NCBI RefSeq assembly: GCF_003205205.1
Contig: NZ_QJRL01000002.1
Location: 186,001 to 250,000, forward strand
Direction of reading: 5' to 3'
Source: Pseudomonas sp. LB-090624
Lineage (GTDB): Bacteria > Pseudomonadota > Gammaproteobacteria > Pseudomonadales > Pseudomonadaceae
Length of the DNA: 64,000 nucleotides
Both the position numbers and the translations under genes were made by a program. Positions 52,296 through 60,611 of this stretch are shown one piece after another. The notes beneath the pieces are model-generated. The model ran no database searches, was not told where the DNA came from, and saw only the letters and a list, made by a program, of their open reading frames with translations. Position 1 is the first letter of the stretch; each line of letters begins with the position of its first letter.

Positions 52296-52305
52296 TGGTA
52301 TACCA
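52296..52305. promoter_or_regulatory. GntR/FCD operator-like site 3
   Basis: Perfect palindrome TGGTATACCA in ATTATGGTATACCATCAGAC, 40 bases before the DUF1185 gene. The same word and flanks occur at site 2. Confidence 0.68.
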
Positions 52306-52345
52306 TCAGACAACAAGAGCTGATAACCCTCACCAGGAGCCATCC

Positions 52346-52942
52346 ATGAGTTTCGAAATCCGCAAGATCGTCACCTACTCCGAAGAGACCCGCATCGAAG
52401 GCGGCAAGGCCACCGACAAGCCGGTGACCATGGTCGGCCTGGCCGTCGTGATCAAGAACCCATGGGCCGGTCGCGGTTTCGTTGAAGATCTGAAGCCGGA
52501 AATCCGCGCCAACTGCTCGGAGCTGGGTGCACTGATGGTCGAGCGCCTGACTGCCGCCATTGGCGGTGCCGACAAGATCGAAGCCTACGGCAAGGCCGCG
52601 GTGGTCGGCGCCGACGGCGAAATCGAGCACGCCTCTGCGGTGATCCACACCCTGCGCTTCGGCAACCACTACCGTGAAGCGGTACAGGCCAAGAGCTACC
52701 TGAGCTTCACCAACAAGCGCGGCGGCCCAGGCACCTCGATCCAGATCCCAATGATGCAGAAGGACGATGAAGGCCTGCGTTCGCACTACATCACCCTGGA
52801 AATGCAGATCGAAGACGCCCCTCGCGCCGATGAAATCGTCGTGGTCCTGGGTGCTGCCGACGGTGGCCGTCTGCACCCACGTATCGGCAACCGCTACATC
52901 GACCTGGAAGAACTGGCTGCCGAAAAAGCCAACGCTCAATAA
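52346..52942 (+). CDS. DUF1185 (AA_synth) family protein
   Basis: 198 residues, soluble. Conserved stretches: EIRKIVTYSEETRIEGGK, AVVIKNPWAGRGFVEDLKPE, GKAAVVGADGEIEHASAVIH and GTSIQIPMMQKDD, all of the DUF1185 family, sometimes labelled amino acid synthesis protein without a proven reaction. It heads a four-gene operon (hydrolase, aldehyde dehydrogenase, flavin reductase). From memory, a conserved hypothetical protein assists the semialdehyde step in the Acinetobacter trigonelline pathway; whether this is its equivalent needs a direct comparison. CAGGAGCCATCC precedes the ATG. Confidence 0.85.
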   Translation: MSFEIRKIVTYSEETRIEGGKATDKPVTMVGLAVVIKNPWAGRGFVEDLKPEIRANCSELGALMVERLTAAIGGADKIEAYGKAAVVGADGEIEHASAVIHTLRFGNHYREAVQAKSYLSFTNKRGGPGTSIQIPMMQKDDEGLRSHYITLEMQIEDAPRADEIVVVLGAADGGRLHPRIGNRYIDLEELAAEKANAQ

Positions 52943-53010
52943 CAACAACCAAGACGGGCCGGGGCGTGGCGTGCTTACCCGCCGCGCCCGACCTTCAAGG
53001 AGCGCCCTCC

Positions 53011-53844
53011 ATGATTCAGCCTGTCGCTGAACGCACACCTGCCGGCACCAGCTACCTGTCCGTCGGCCAGGGCCAACCCGTGGTATTGATCCACGGCGTG
53101 GGCCTGAACAAGGAAATGTGGGGCGGTCAGTTCGTTGGCCTGGCCAACGACTACCGCGTCATTGCCTACGATATGCTCGGCCACGGCCAAAGCCGTGTAC
53201 CGGCCGCAGACACGCCGCTGGAGGGCTACGCCGACCAGCTCGCCGAACTGCTCGACCACCTGCAAATTGCCCAAGCCACCGTGATCGGTTTTTCCATGGG
53301 CGGCCTGGTCGCCCGCGCCTTTGCGCTCAACTACCCACAGCGCCTGGCCGCCTTGGTCGTGCTCAACAGCGTGTTCAACCGCAGCCCCGAGCAGAGTGCC
53401 GGCGTCATCGCCCGCGCCGCCCAGGCTGCAGAGCTAGGCCCTGACGCCAACGTCGATGCAGCGCTCGACCGCTGGTTCAGCCGTGAATACAAGGCTGCCA
53501 ACCCGGCGCAGGTCGCTGCCATCCGCCAGGTGCTGGCGAGCAACGACCCGCAGGGCTACCACACCACTTATTCGCTGTTCGCCACTCAGGACATGTACCG
53601 CGCAGGCGACCTGGGCAGTATCCAGGTGCCGACGCTGATCGCCACCGGCGAACTCGACTCGGGCTCCACCCCGGCCATGACCCGCCAGCTCGCCGCCAGC
53701 ATTCCTGGCGCACACAGTGTGGTCCTCGCCGAGCAACGGCATATGATGCCGGTGGAAGCACCGCGTGAAGTCAACAAGATGCTGCTGGACTTCCTCACCC
53801 AAGCCCGCACCCTCACCGAATCCGCCAAGGGGATTGTTGCATGA
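53011..53844 (+). CDS. Alpha/beta hydrolase (RutD-like)
   Basis: 277 residues. An alpha/beta hydrolase fold with oxyanion segment VVLIHGVGLNKEMWGGQF, nucleophile serine in VIGFSMGGLVARAFAL (~94) and a late histidine in EQRHMMPVEAPREV (~244); the acid is probably in ATGELDSGSTP. Its place between DUF1185 and aldehyde dehydrogenase suggests hydrolysis of an N-formyl enamide, carbamate or lactone released by ring opening. CAAGGAG precedes the ATG at 53011, and the stop overlaps the next start by 4 bases. Confidence 0.9.
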   Translation: MIQPVAERTPAGTSYLSVGQGQPVVLIHGVGLNKEMWGGQFVGLANDYRVIAYDMLGHGQSRVPAADTPLEGYADQLAELLDHLQIAQATVIGFSMGGLVARAFALNYPQRLAALVVLNSVFNRSPEQSAGVIARAAQAAELGPDANVDAALDRWFSREYKAANPAQVAAIRQVLASNDPQGYHTTYSLFATQDMYRAGDLGSIQVPTLIATGELDSGSTPAMTRQLAASIPGAHSVVLAEQRHMMPVEAPREVNKMLLDFLTQARTLTESAKGIVA

Positions 53845-55322
53845 CCCTCGTTCGTTTCCAGATGTGCATCGACGGCCAATGGCGCGATGCCCAGAGCGGC
53901 AAGACCTTCGACAGCCTCAACCCGGCCACTGCCCAGGCCTGGGCGCAACTGCCCGATGCCGACGAAGCCGATGTCGAGCTGGCCGTACAGGCCGCCCAGC
54001 GTGCCTTCGACAGCAAGGAATGGCGCAGCATCACTGCCACTGCACGCGGCAAGTTGCTGCGTCGCCTGGGTGACCTGATTGCCGAGAACAAGGAACACCT
54101 GGCCCAGCTGGAAAGCCGTGACAACGGCAAGCTGATCCGCGAAACCCGCGGCCAGGTCGGCTACCTGCCCGAGTTCTTCCACTACACCGCAGGCTTGGCC
54201 GACAAGCTCGAAGGCGGCACCCTGCCGCTGGACAAGCCCGACCTGTTCGCCTACACCGTGCACGAGCCGATCGGCGTGGTCGCCGGCATCATCCCGTGGA
54301 ACAGCCCGCTGTACCTCACGGCGATCAAACTGGCCCCGGCCCTGGCAGCCGGCAACACCATCGTACTGAAACCGTCCGAGCACGCCTCGGCGACCATCCT
54401 CGAACTGGCCCGGCTGGCCCTTGAAGCCGGTTTCCCGGCTGGCGTGGTCAACGTGGTCACCGGTTACGGGCCAAGCACCGGCGCGGCGCTGACTCGCCAC
54501 CCGCTGGTGCGCAAGATCGCCTTCACCGGCGGCGCGGCCACCGCCCGCCACGTGGTGCGCAGCAGTGCCGAAAACTTCGCCAAGCTGTCGCTGGAGCTGG
54601 GCGGCAAGTCGCCGAACATCATCTTTGCCGACGCCGATCTGGACAGCGCCATCAACGGCGCCGTGGCCGGCATCTATGCCGCCTCCGGGCAAAGCTGCGT
54701 GGCTGGTTCGCGCCTGCTGGTGCAGGACGAGATTTTTGACCAGTTCGTCGAGCGCCTGATCGCCCGCGCCAAGCGCATCCGCATCGGCAACCCGCAGGAC
54801 GACGCCAGCGAAATGGGCCCGATGGCCACGGCACAACAACTGGCCGTGGTCGAAGGCCTGGTCGCTGCGGCCAAGGCCGAGGGCGCGAAGCTGCACATGG
54901 GTGGCAAGCGTGCCGAGGTCGAAGGCGATGGCTGGTTCTACGAGCCGACCCTGTTCGAATGCGACAGCAATTCGATGACCATCATGCAGGAAGAAGTGTT
55001 CGGCCCGGTCGCTGCGGTCATCCGTTTCAAGACCGAGGAAGAAGCCCTGGAAATTGCCAACGACTCGCAGTTCGGCCTGGCTGCCGGCATCTGGACCCGC
55101 GACCTGGGCCGCGCCCACCGCCTGGCCCGTGACGTGCGTTCGGGGATCATCTGGGTCAACACCTACCGCGCCGTGTCGGCCATGGCACCGATCGGTGGCT
55201 TCAAGAACAGCGGCTACGGCCGTGAGAGCGGCATCGATTCGGTGCTGGCCTATACCGAGCTGAAGACCGTGTGGATCAACTTGTCCACCGCGCCGATGCC
55301 CGACCCGTTTGTGATGCGTTGA
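53841..55322 (+). CDS. NAD(P)-dependent aldehyde dehydrogenase
   Basis: 493 residues. Catalytic glutamate in LELGGKSPNIIFADADLD (~252) and nucleophile in ASGQSCVAGSRLLV (~285). Cofactor segments are GIIPWNSPLYLTAIKLAPAL and FTGGAATARHVV. It is translationally coupled (ATGA) to the hydrolase. In a ring-opening pathway it would oxidise a semialdehyde or hydroxylactone intermediate, such as succinic semialdehyde. It differs strongly from the PuuC/KauB-like enzyme at 22540. Confidence 0.92.
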   Translation: MTLVRFQMCIDGQWRDAQSGKTFDSLNPATAQAWAQLPDADEADVELAVQAAQRAFDSKEWRSITATARGKLLRRLGDLIAENKEHLAQLESRDNGKLIRETRGQVGYLPEFFHYTAGLADKLEGGTLPLDKPDLFAYTVHEPIGVVAGIIPWNSPLYLTAIKLAPALAAGNTIVLKPSEHASATILELARLALEAGFPAGVVNVVTGYGPSTGAALTRHPLVRKIAFTGGAATARHVVRSSAENFAKLSLELGGKSPNIIFADADLDSAINGAVAGIYAASGQSCVAGSRLLVQDEIFDQFVERLIARAKRIRIGNPQDDASEMGPMATAQQLAVVEGLVAAAKAEGAKLHMGGKRAEVEGDGWFYEPTLFECDSNSMTIMQEEVFGPVAAVIRFKTEEEALEIANDSQFGLAAGIWTRDLGRAHRLARDVRSGIIWVNTYRAVSAMAPIGGFKNSGYGRESGIDSVLAYTELKTVWINLSTAPMPDPFVMR

Positions 55323-55335
55323 GAGGTAGCACGAG

Positions 55336-55821
55336 ATGATCGAACCCGGCATCTACAAAGACGTGATGGGCTCCTTCCCGTCCGGCGTCACGGTTGTCAC
55401 CACCCTGGACGCCGACGGCGGCATCGTCGGCATCACCGCCAGCGCGTTCAGCGCGCTGTCGATCGACCCGGCACTGGTGCTGTTCTGTCCCAACTACGCC
55501 TCGGACACCTACCCGATCCTGCGCGACAGCAAGCAGTTTGCGATCCACCTGCTGTCTGCCGACCAGACCGCCGAGGCCTATGCCTTCGCCGGCAAGGGCA
55601 AGGACAAGGCCAAGGGTGTCGAGTGGCAGCTGAGCGAACTGGGCAACCCGCTGCTGACCAAGGCCACCGCGATCATCGAGTGCGAACTGTGGCGCGAGTA
55701 CGACGGCGGTGACCACGCGATCATCGTTGGCGCGGTGAAGAACCTGGTGCTGCCGGCCGAGCCGGTGACACCCATGGTCTACCACAAAGGCAAGCTGGGC
55801 GCCTTGCCGCCGTTGGGCTGA
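55336..55821 (+). CDS. Flavin reductase (HpaC/RutF family), copy 2
   Basis: 161 residues, the same length as copy 1 and alike over the whole sequence: MGSFPSGVTVVTTLDADGG, ITASAFSALSIDPALVLFC, and ECELWREYDGGDHAIIVG versus ECELWREYEGGDHAIMVG. Both copies could serve the single LLM monooxygenase, or this one may reduce flavin for another oxygenase. It follows the aldehyde dehydrogenase by 13 bases and ends the operon; a terminator follows. Confidence 0.92.
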   Translation: MIEPGIYKDVMGSFPSGVTVVTTLDADGGIVGITASAFSALSIDPALVLFCPNYASDTYPILRDSKQFAIHLLSADQTAEAYAFAGKGKDKAKGVEWQLSELGNPLLTKATAIIECELWREYDGGDHAIIVGAVKNLVLPAEPVTPMVYHKGKLGALPPLG

Positions 55822-55833
55822 GACACCTTGAGC

Positions 55834-55894
55834 ATCGGTGTTGGCTGTTCGCGAGTGAACCGGCGACAAAGCCAACACCGATAGTACTGTTTTT
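55834..55894 (+). terminator. Rho-independent terminator after flavin reductase copy 2
   Basis: ATCGGTGTTGGCT (55834-55846) pairs perfectly with AGCCAACACCGAT (55870-55882), followed by TTTTT at 55890-55894. Confidence 0.82.
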
Positions 55895-55956
55895 AGGGGG
55901 CCGCGCTATCGTCTCACCCTCGGTTGCGGCCCCTGTTTTATTCCGGAGTACTGCGC

Positions 55957-56346
55957 ATGAGCAATGAAAAGTACGAGAAAGGCCTGCAGATCCGTACCCA
56001 GGTGCTGGGCGAGGACTACGTCAACCGCTCGATCCAGAACGCCGACGCGTTCACCCAGCCGCTGCAAGAGCTGGTCACCGAATACTGCTGGGGCCATGTC
56101 TGGGGCCGCGAAGGCCTCTCGCTGAAGGAGCGCAGCATGATAAACTTGGCCATGATTTCCGCGCTCAACCGGCCCCACGAGCTCAAGCTGCACATTCGCG
56201 GCGCATTGCGCAATGGCCTGAGCCGTGAACAGATTCGCGAGATCCTGCTCCAGGTCGGCATTTATTGCGGCGTGCCCGCGGCGGTGGACAGTTTCCGCCT
56301 GGCCCGCGAAGCGTTCGCTGAAGCCGATGCGGAGTCAACCCGTTAA
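55957..56346 (+). CDS. Carboxymuconolactone decarboxylase family protein (PcaC-like)
   Basis: 129 residues. The PcaC-like segment is LQELVTEYCWGHVWGREGLS, LKERSMINLAMISALNRPHE, LKLHIRGALRNGLSREQIRE, with the His-Gly-Val/Trp pattern in place of the AhpD CxxC motif. A decarboxylase, lactonase or tautomerase-like step is possible. The start at 55957 (MSNEKYEKG) fits family members; the frame extends back to 55924. It lies after a terminator and so has its own promoter; no TGGTATACCA site was seen in front of it. Confidence 0.87.
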   Translation: MSNEKYEKGLQIRTQVLGEDYVNRSIQNADAFTQPLQELVTEYCWGHVWGREGLSLKERSMINLAMISALNRPHELKLHIRGALRNGLSREQIREILLQVGIYCGVPAAVDSFRLAREAFAEADAESTR

Positions 56347-56436
56347 CACCGGGCTGTTCGAACCCACGCAAGGAGCACCCAAGGTTCGTGGTGCTGTTGC
56401 GGTTGCGGCCGGGCAGCCTCTTTAAGAGCGCACTTG

Positions 56437-57189
56437 ATGAAACGCCAGCCACTCGACGACAGCTTCAAGGTCAACCGCAACCCCGTTACCCTGCGCGAAA
56501 TCGTGCTCGACAAGCTGCGCACCGCGATCATGAACTTCCATTTGCTGCCCGGCGACCGCCTGGTCGAGCGCGACCTTTGCGACCGCCTCGGCGTCAGCCG
56601 CACCTCGGTGCGTGAAGCGCTGCGGCACCTGGAGTCCGAAGGCCTGGTGGAATTCGCCGACGCCAAGGGGCCGCGGGTGGCCATCATCACCCTGGAAGAC
56701 GCCCGCGACATCTACGAGCTGCGCTGCGTGCTCGAAGGCCTGATCGTGCAGCTGTTCACCCTCAACGCCAAGGCCAAGGACATCCGCGCCCTTGAGCGCG
56801 CGCTGGAGGTGAACCGCGAGGCCCTGGAAGAGGGCGAGCTGCAACAGGTGCTGGATTCGGTGCAAGGCTTCTACGATGTGCTGCTGGAGGGTTCAGGCAA
56901 CCAGGTGGCTGCGCAACAGTTGCGCCAGTTGCAGGCACGCATCAGTTACTTGCGGGCCACTTCGGTGTCGCAAGAAAACCGCCGCGGCGCCAGCAACCGC
57001 GAAATGGAAAAAATCGTCGAAGCCATCAAGGGTGGCGACCCGCTGGTCGCGCACCAGGCTTCGGTCGATCATGTCCGCGCTGCCGCCAAGGTGGCCCTGG
57101 ACTACCTGCGCCAGAAGCAGGATGACAACGCCAAGGTGCGCGACATCGTCGAGCCCCTGGCCCTGAAGGAACCTCGTATAGGCCGCTGA
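56437..57189 (+). CDS. GntR-family (FCD) transcriptional regulator
   Basis: 250 residues. N-terminal GntR winged helix (15-80): LLPGDRLVERDLCDRLGVSR, TSVREALRHLESEGLVEF. A C-terminal FCD ligand domain follows (about 90-235), with DARDIYELRCVLEGLIVQL and histidines in HQASVDHVRAA that may bind a metal. FCD regulators bind TNGTNNNACNA-type operators; TGGTATACCA at 50191 and 52296 and a variant at 50020 fit this form. It is therefore the likely regulator of the NCS1/LLM/DUF1185 regulon. Two bases separate it from the Nudix gene. Confidence 0.92.
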   Translation: MKRQPLDDSFKVNRNPVTLREIVLDKLRTAIMNFHLLPGDRLVERDLCDRLGVSRTSVREALRHLESEGLVEFADAKGPRVAIITLEDARDIYELRCVLEGLIVQLFTLNAKAKDIRALERALEVNREALEEGELQQVLDSVQGFYDVLLEGSGNQVAAQQLRQLQARISYLRATSVSQENRRGASNREMEKIVEAIKGGDPLVAHQASVDHVRAAAKVALDYLRQKQDDNAKVRDIVEPLALKEPRIGR

Positions 57190-57191
57190 CC

Positions 57192-57755
57192 ATGCCCAAC
57201 GCCCCGCGCTACTGCCCGCACTGCACCACGGAACTGGCCCGGGGCGTTCCCACAGGCGATACCCACGAACGCCTGCACTGCACCGGCTGCGGTTACATCC
57301 ACTACATCAACCCGAAGCTCATCGCGGGCTGCATCATCGAGCGCGAGGGCAAGTACTTGCTGTGCCAGCGTGCCATCCCGCCGCGCCCCGGCACCTGGAC
57401 ATTGCCGGCCGGGTTCATGGAGGCCGGTGAAACCACCGAGCAGGCAGCGCTGCGCGAGGTCTGGGAAGAAAGCGGCGTGCGCGCCGACATCGTTTCGCCC
57501 TACTCGATCTTCAGCGTGCCGAAAATCAGCGAGGTGTACATCATCTTCCGCGCCATCGCCACTGAAGAGACCGGTCAGTATGGCCCGGAGACCCTGGCTT
57601 ACAAGTTCTTCGAACCGGATGAAATTCCTTGGGACGAGATCTATTACCCGGCGATCCGGCAGATTCTCGAGCGCTACATCCTGGAACGGCAGGCCGGGGT
57701 TTACGGCATTTACATGGGTAATGACGACACCGGCAAAGTGCACTTCATGCGCTAG
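57192..57755 (+). CDS. Nudix hydrolase with N-terminal zinc ribbon (NudC/YjaD-like)
   Basis: 187 residues. A zinc ribbon, CPHC...CTGC (positions ~8-34), precedes a complete Nudix box, GFMEAGETTEQAALREVWEE followed by SGV (~77-99). Members hydrolyse NADH, ADP-ribose or capped-RNA-like compounds with Mg2+. It is 2 bases downstream of the GntR gene and must share its transcript, although a link to the catabolic pathway is not obvious; a role in nicotinamide nucleotide turnover would be consistent with a pyridine-type substrate. Confidence 0.9.
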   Translation: MPNAPRYCPHCTTELARGVPTGDTHERLHCTGCGYIHYINPKLIAGCIIEREGKYLLCQRAIPPRPGTWTLPAGFMEAGETTEQAALREVWEESGVRADIVSPYSIFSVPKISEVYIIFRAIATEETGQYGPETLAYKFFEPDEIPWDEIYYPAIRQILERYILERQAGVYGIYMGNDDTGKVHFMR

Positions 57756-57857
57756 CCTGCGCCGGGCAAGGACCGGTACCGGCAACACGAAAACACTCGC
57801 CAAGCGGCTATTCTCGGTGCACCCTAATGGCCTTGAGCAAACGGACCGGCAGCGTAT

Positions 57858-60041
57858 ATGGCGAAATGGCTAGACGGCGGCGGCTTGATGGCAGAGCGCA
57901 TCCGCCATCACGACTGGACAAACACTTCCCTGGGGCCCCTCCCCACCTGGCCCGACGCCCTGAAAACTACCCTGGCCCTGTGCCTGGCCTCGCGCTTTCC
58001 GCAGGCAGTGCTCTGGGGCCCGGAATTGCTTACCCTGCACAATGACGCCTTCTCCCAGATCCTCGGGCAGAAGCCACTGGCGCTTGGCAAGCCTTTCAGC
58101 GAAGTGTGGCAGGAAGCCTGGGCCGACATCAGCAGCATGGCCCAACGAGCGCTGGCTGGCGAAGCGGTTTATATCGAAGACTATTTGCTCACCATCGACC
58201 GCAATGGCGGGCCCGAACGCGCCTACTTCACCTTCTGCTACAGCCCTATCCGTGGCCACGACGGCCAGGTACTGGGCATGCTCGATACCGTCACCGAAAC
58301 CACCGCCAACGTGCTGGCCAACCAGCGCCTGAAGTTCCTTGACGACCTTGGCCGCAGCATTGCCGATGCCACCGAACCGGACCATGTGCTCGCCATCACC
58401 ACCCGCCGACTCCTCGAGCACCTGCAGTTGTCGAGTTGCGCCTACGCAGTCATGGATCCCGACGAGGACGGCTTCACCATTTGTGGCGACGCGGTAGCAC
58501 CCGGCTCGCCGCACCTTGTCGGGCAATATCAGCTGCGCGACTTCGGCCACCTGGCAGTCAGCCGCCTGCGCAGCGGCCAGGCCCTGGTGATCAACGACAA
58601 TCTTCGCGAGCTGGCCCCTGAGGAAGCGGCCACCTTCCAGGCAATCGGCATTACCGCGACCATTTGCATGCCCCTGATCAAGGGCGGCCGGCTGACCGCG
58701 CTGATGGCCATTCACGATAAAGCACCACGGGCATGGACCCACTATGAGCAAGCGCTGATCAGCGAAGTCACCGAGCGCTGCTGGGCGCATATCCAGCGCG
58801 TACAGGCCAACGCCGAGGTTCGCGAAGCCATGGCGGCGCTGGAAGCGCTCAATGCCACCCTGGAGCACCGCGTGGAGGAGCGCACCACCCAGTTGCTGCA
58901 CACCGAAGCCGTATTGCGCCAGGCGCACAAGCTGGAGGCGATCGGCCAGCTGACCGGCGGCGTGGCCCATGACTTCAACAACCTGCTGACCATCATTCGC
59001 TCGTCACTGCACTTTCTGCAACGCCCCAGCCTGGACGAAAAACGCCGCGAGCGCTATCTCAAGACCATGTCCGACACCGTTGACCGTGGCGCCAAACTGA
59101 CCGGCCAGCTGCTTGCATTTGCCCGCCGCCAGGCGTTGAGCCCGGAGGTGTTCGAGGCCGGGGCACGGCTGGAGGCCATGGCCGATATGCTCGACACCGC
59201 CACCGGTGCGCGCATCCAGATCGATTTGCAGCTGCCGCAGGCGCCCTGCCATATCCGCGCCGACCTCAGCCAGCTGGAAACCGCAGTGATCAACCTGATG
59301 CTCAATGGCCGCGATGCCATGGCCGGCGAAGGCACCCTGCAACTGCGCTTGCAAGCGGACCAGCCGCTACCCGGCCTGCGCGGCCATGCGCCGCAGCCAG
59401 GCCCGTTCGCGGCGATATCAGTGCGCGACAGCGGCGTCGGCATCGCCAACGAATTGCTGGAGCGCATTTTCGACCCGTTCTTCACCACCAAGGCGCCGGG
59501 TGAAGGCACCGGTCTTGGCTTGTCACAGGTGTTCGGCTTTGCCAAGCAGTCAGGGGGCGATGTGCACGTTCACAGCATCCCCGGCCAGGGCACCACCTTC
59601 ACCCTGTACCTGCCGCAGCAGGCGCCACCGGCAGACCACGCCGAAGACGCCACGGCGACCCGCCAGCCGCAGGCAGAGGGCGGGCGGCGACGGATACTGG
59701 TGGTAGAAGACAACCCGGATCTGGGCAACTTCACTGCGCAGATCCTGGAAGACCAGGGCTACCGGATCAGCTATGCGCGTTCGGCGGAAGAAGCGCTGGC
59801 ACAGCTTACCGGCCCGGCGGGTGATTTTGATGCGGTGTTTTCCGATGTGATCATGCCCGGCATGGGTGGCCTGGCGCTGGCCCGTGAACTACGCCGTCAG
59901 CGTCCACAGTTGCCGATAATCCTGACCTCGGGGTACAGCGAGGCGGTTGCCGAAGGCGGCCATCAAGGGTTCGCCTTTCTGGCCAAGCCCTATTCGGCAG
60001 AACAATTGTGCCAGGTACTTGGCCAGATGCTGGGCAGTTAG
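57858..60041 (+). CDS. Hybrid sensor histidine kinase/response regulator
   Basis: 727 residues. A PAS-like N-terminus (1-140: [20 protein letters not shown]), GAF (~155-310), coiled coil (~312-355), HisKA with phospho-histidine in [17 protein letters not shown] (~370), HATPase with [20 protein letters not shown], and a C-terminal receiver (about 612-727) with phospho-aspartate in [14 protein letters not shown] (~662). No membrane helix, so it senses a cytoplasmic signal. The N-terminal block is usual in soluble pseudomonad hybrid kinases. No separate regulator gene is adjacent; an Lrp/AsnC fragment follows. Confidence 0.92.
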   Translation: MAKWLDGGGLMAERIRHHDWTNTSLGPLPTWPDALKTTLALCLASRFPQAVLWGPELLTLHNDAFSQILGQKPLALGKPFSEVWQEAWADISSMAQRALAGEAVYIEDYLLTIDRNGGPERAYFTFCYSPIRGHDGQVLGMLDTVTETTANVLANQRLKFLDDLGRSIADATEPDHVLAITTRRLLEHLQLSSCAYAVMDPDEDGFTICGDAVAPGSPHLVGQYQLRDFGHLAVSRLRSGQALVINDNLRELAPEEAATFQAIGITATICMPLIKGGRLTALMAIHDKAPRAWTHYEQALISEVTERCWAHIQRVQANAEVREAMAALEALNATLEHRVEERTTQLLHTEAVLRQAHKLEAIGQLTGGVAHDFNNLLTIIRSSLHFLQRPSLDEKRRERYLKTMSDTVDRGAKLTGQLLAFARRQALSPEVFEAGARLEAMADMLDTATGARIQIDLQLPQAPCHIRADLSQLETAVINLMLNGRDAMAGEGTLQLRLQADQPLPGLRGHAPQPGPFAAISVRDSGVGIANELLERIFDPFFTTKAPGEGTGLGLSQVFGFAKQSGGDVHVHSIPGQGTTFTLYLPQQAPPADHAEDATATRQPQAEGGRRRILVVEDNPDLGNFTAQILEDQGYRISYARSAEEALAQLTGPAGDFDAVFSDVIMPGMGGLALARELRRQRPQLPIILTSGYSEAVAEGGHQGFAFLAKPYSAEQLCQVLGQMLGS

Positions 60042-60069
60042 CCTGGGGCGCTAGGAGTCCGGGGCGATT

Positions 60070-60234
60070 ATGGGCTACCACGCTCGCCTGGCACCGAGCG
60101 CCCTGGGGCTGAATTTTGCCGCGTTGGTGTTCGTTACCCTGCGCGAAGTCACCCGCCAGCCGGTGGCTGACTTTGAAGCGGCGTTGGCTGAGATCCCGCA
60201 GATTGTCGAAGCGCAGCGGTTGTTTAGCGGCTGA
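60070..60234 (+). pseudogene. Remnant of Lrp/AsnC-family regulator (C-terminal part)
   Basis: A 54-residue frame, MGYHARLAPSALGLNFAALV then FVTLREVTRQPVADFEAALA and EIPQIVEAQRLFSG, matches the start of the RAM effector domain of Lrp/AsnC regulators. The N-terminal helix-turn-helix is missing, and the frame stops where a normal protein would continue with a PDYLLRV-type segment. It is thus truncated at both ends and should be non-functional. Confidence 0.75.
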
Positions 60235-60328
60235 ACCCCCACCCATTGACGGCAGGTTATGAAAAGCGCACCGGACCTCTGGCGGCGTGTTTACCCGCGA
60301 AGAGGCCGCTACAGGCAACCTTTTCACC

Positions 60329-60345
60329 TGCACTGTAAACGTGCA
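60329..60345. promoter_or_regulatory. NtrC-like upstream activator site
   Basis: TGCAC-TGTAAAC-GTGCA, a 17-bp palindrome matching the NtrC consensus TGCACC-N5-GGTGCA in length and outer bases. It is ~80 bases before the -24 element of the sigma-54 promoter, the usual distance. A weaker half-site, TGCACG, lies at 60375-60380. Confidence 0.65.
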
Positions 60346-60420
60346 CACCGCACCACTCCAGCCCACCACAAACCTGCACGCCCCCAAGCAAACCCTTCTG
60401 GCCCAAGCCTTCCGACCAGC

Positions 60421-60436
60421 TGGCACCCTCCTTGCT
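60421..60436 (+). promoter_or_regulatory. Sigma-54 (RpoN) promoter for NCS1 permease
   Basis: TGGCACCCTCCTTGCT matches the consensus TGGCAC-N5-TTGCW exactly, with 10 bases between the -24 GG and -12 GC. It is 176 bases upstream of the NCS1 start. With the NtrC-like site it indicates nitrogen-limitation control. Confidence 0.82.
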
Positions 60437-60611
60437 ACTGTCAGCCGCTTAAGCTTTTGTCAGCCTTAGGTTTTTTAACGCTTATGGGTACATATTTACT
60501 AATTTCCCCTTACCCCAGCGCCCCGCATCATCGCTCCAACAAGAACGCGTCGCCCTTCGCCGGCACGCCCCCGGGCAGCTCCCTATGCCCTACCTTGCCT
60601 TGGAGTCAGTC

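Larger units (their letters stand above)
51865..52345. other. 481-bp intergenic region with terminator, long inverted repeat and operator
   Basis: No gene. In order: a terminator (51895-51941), a 75-bp inverted repeat (51966-52040 / 52134-52208) around a 93-bp GC-rich core, and the GntR-type site 3 (52296-52305). Open frames across the repeat are by-products of its base composition. Confidence 0.75.
60042..60611. other. 570-bp region: Lrp remnant, REP fragment, NtrC/sigma-54 control region
   Basis: It holds the AsnC/Lrp fragment (60070-60234), a partial REP sequence near 60278-60312 (TGTTTACCCGCGAAGAGGCC), an NtrC-like site (60329-60345) and a sigma-54 promoter (60421-60436). No intact gene was found. 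Confidence 0.75.

Noticed and set aside
51881..53038. Long minus-strand frame across the 75-bp inverted repeat
   Set aside because: It reads through the repeat, a terminator and the DUF1185 gene; no known domain.
53586..55352. 588-codon antisense frame across the aldehyde dehydrogenase gene
   Set aside because: Antisense by-product; the plus-strand dehydrogenase is complete and coupled to its neighbours.
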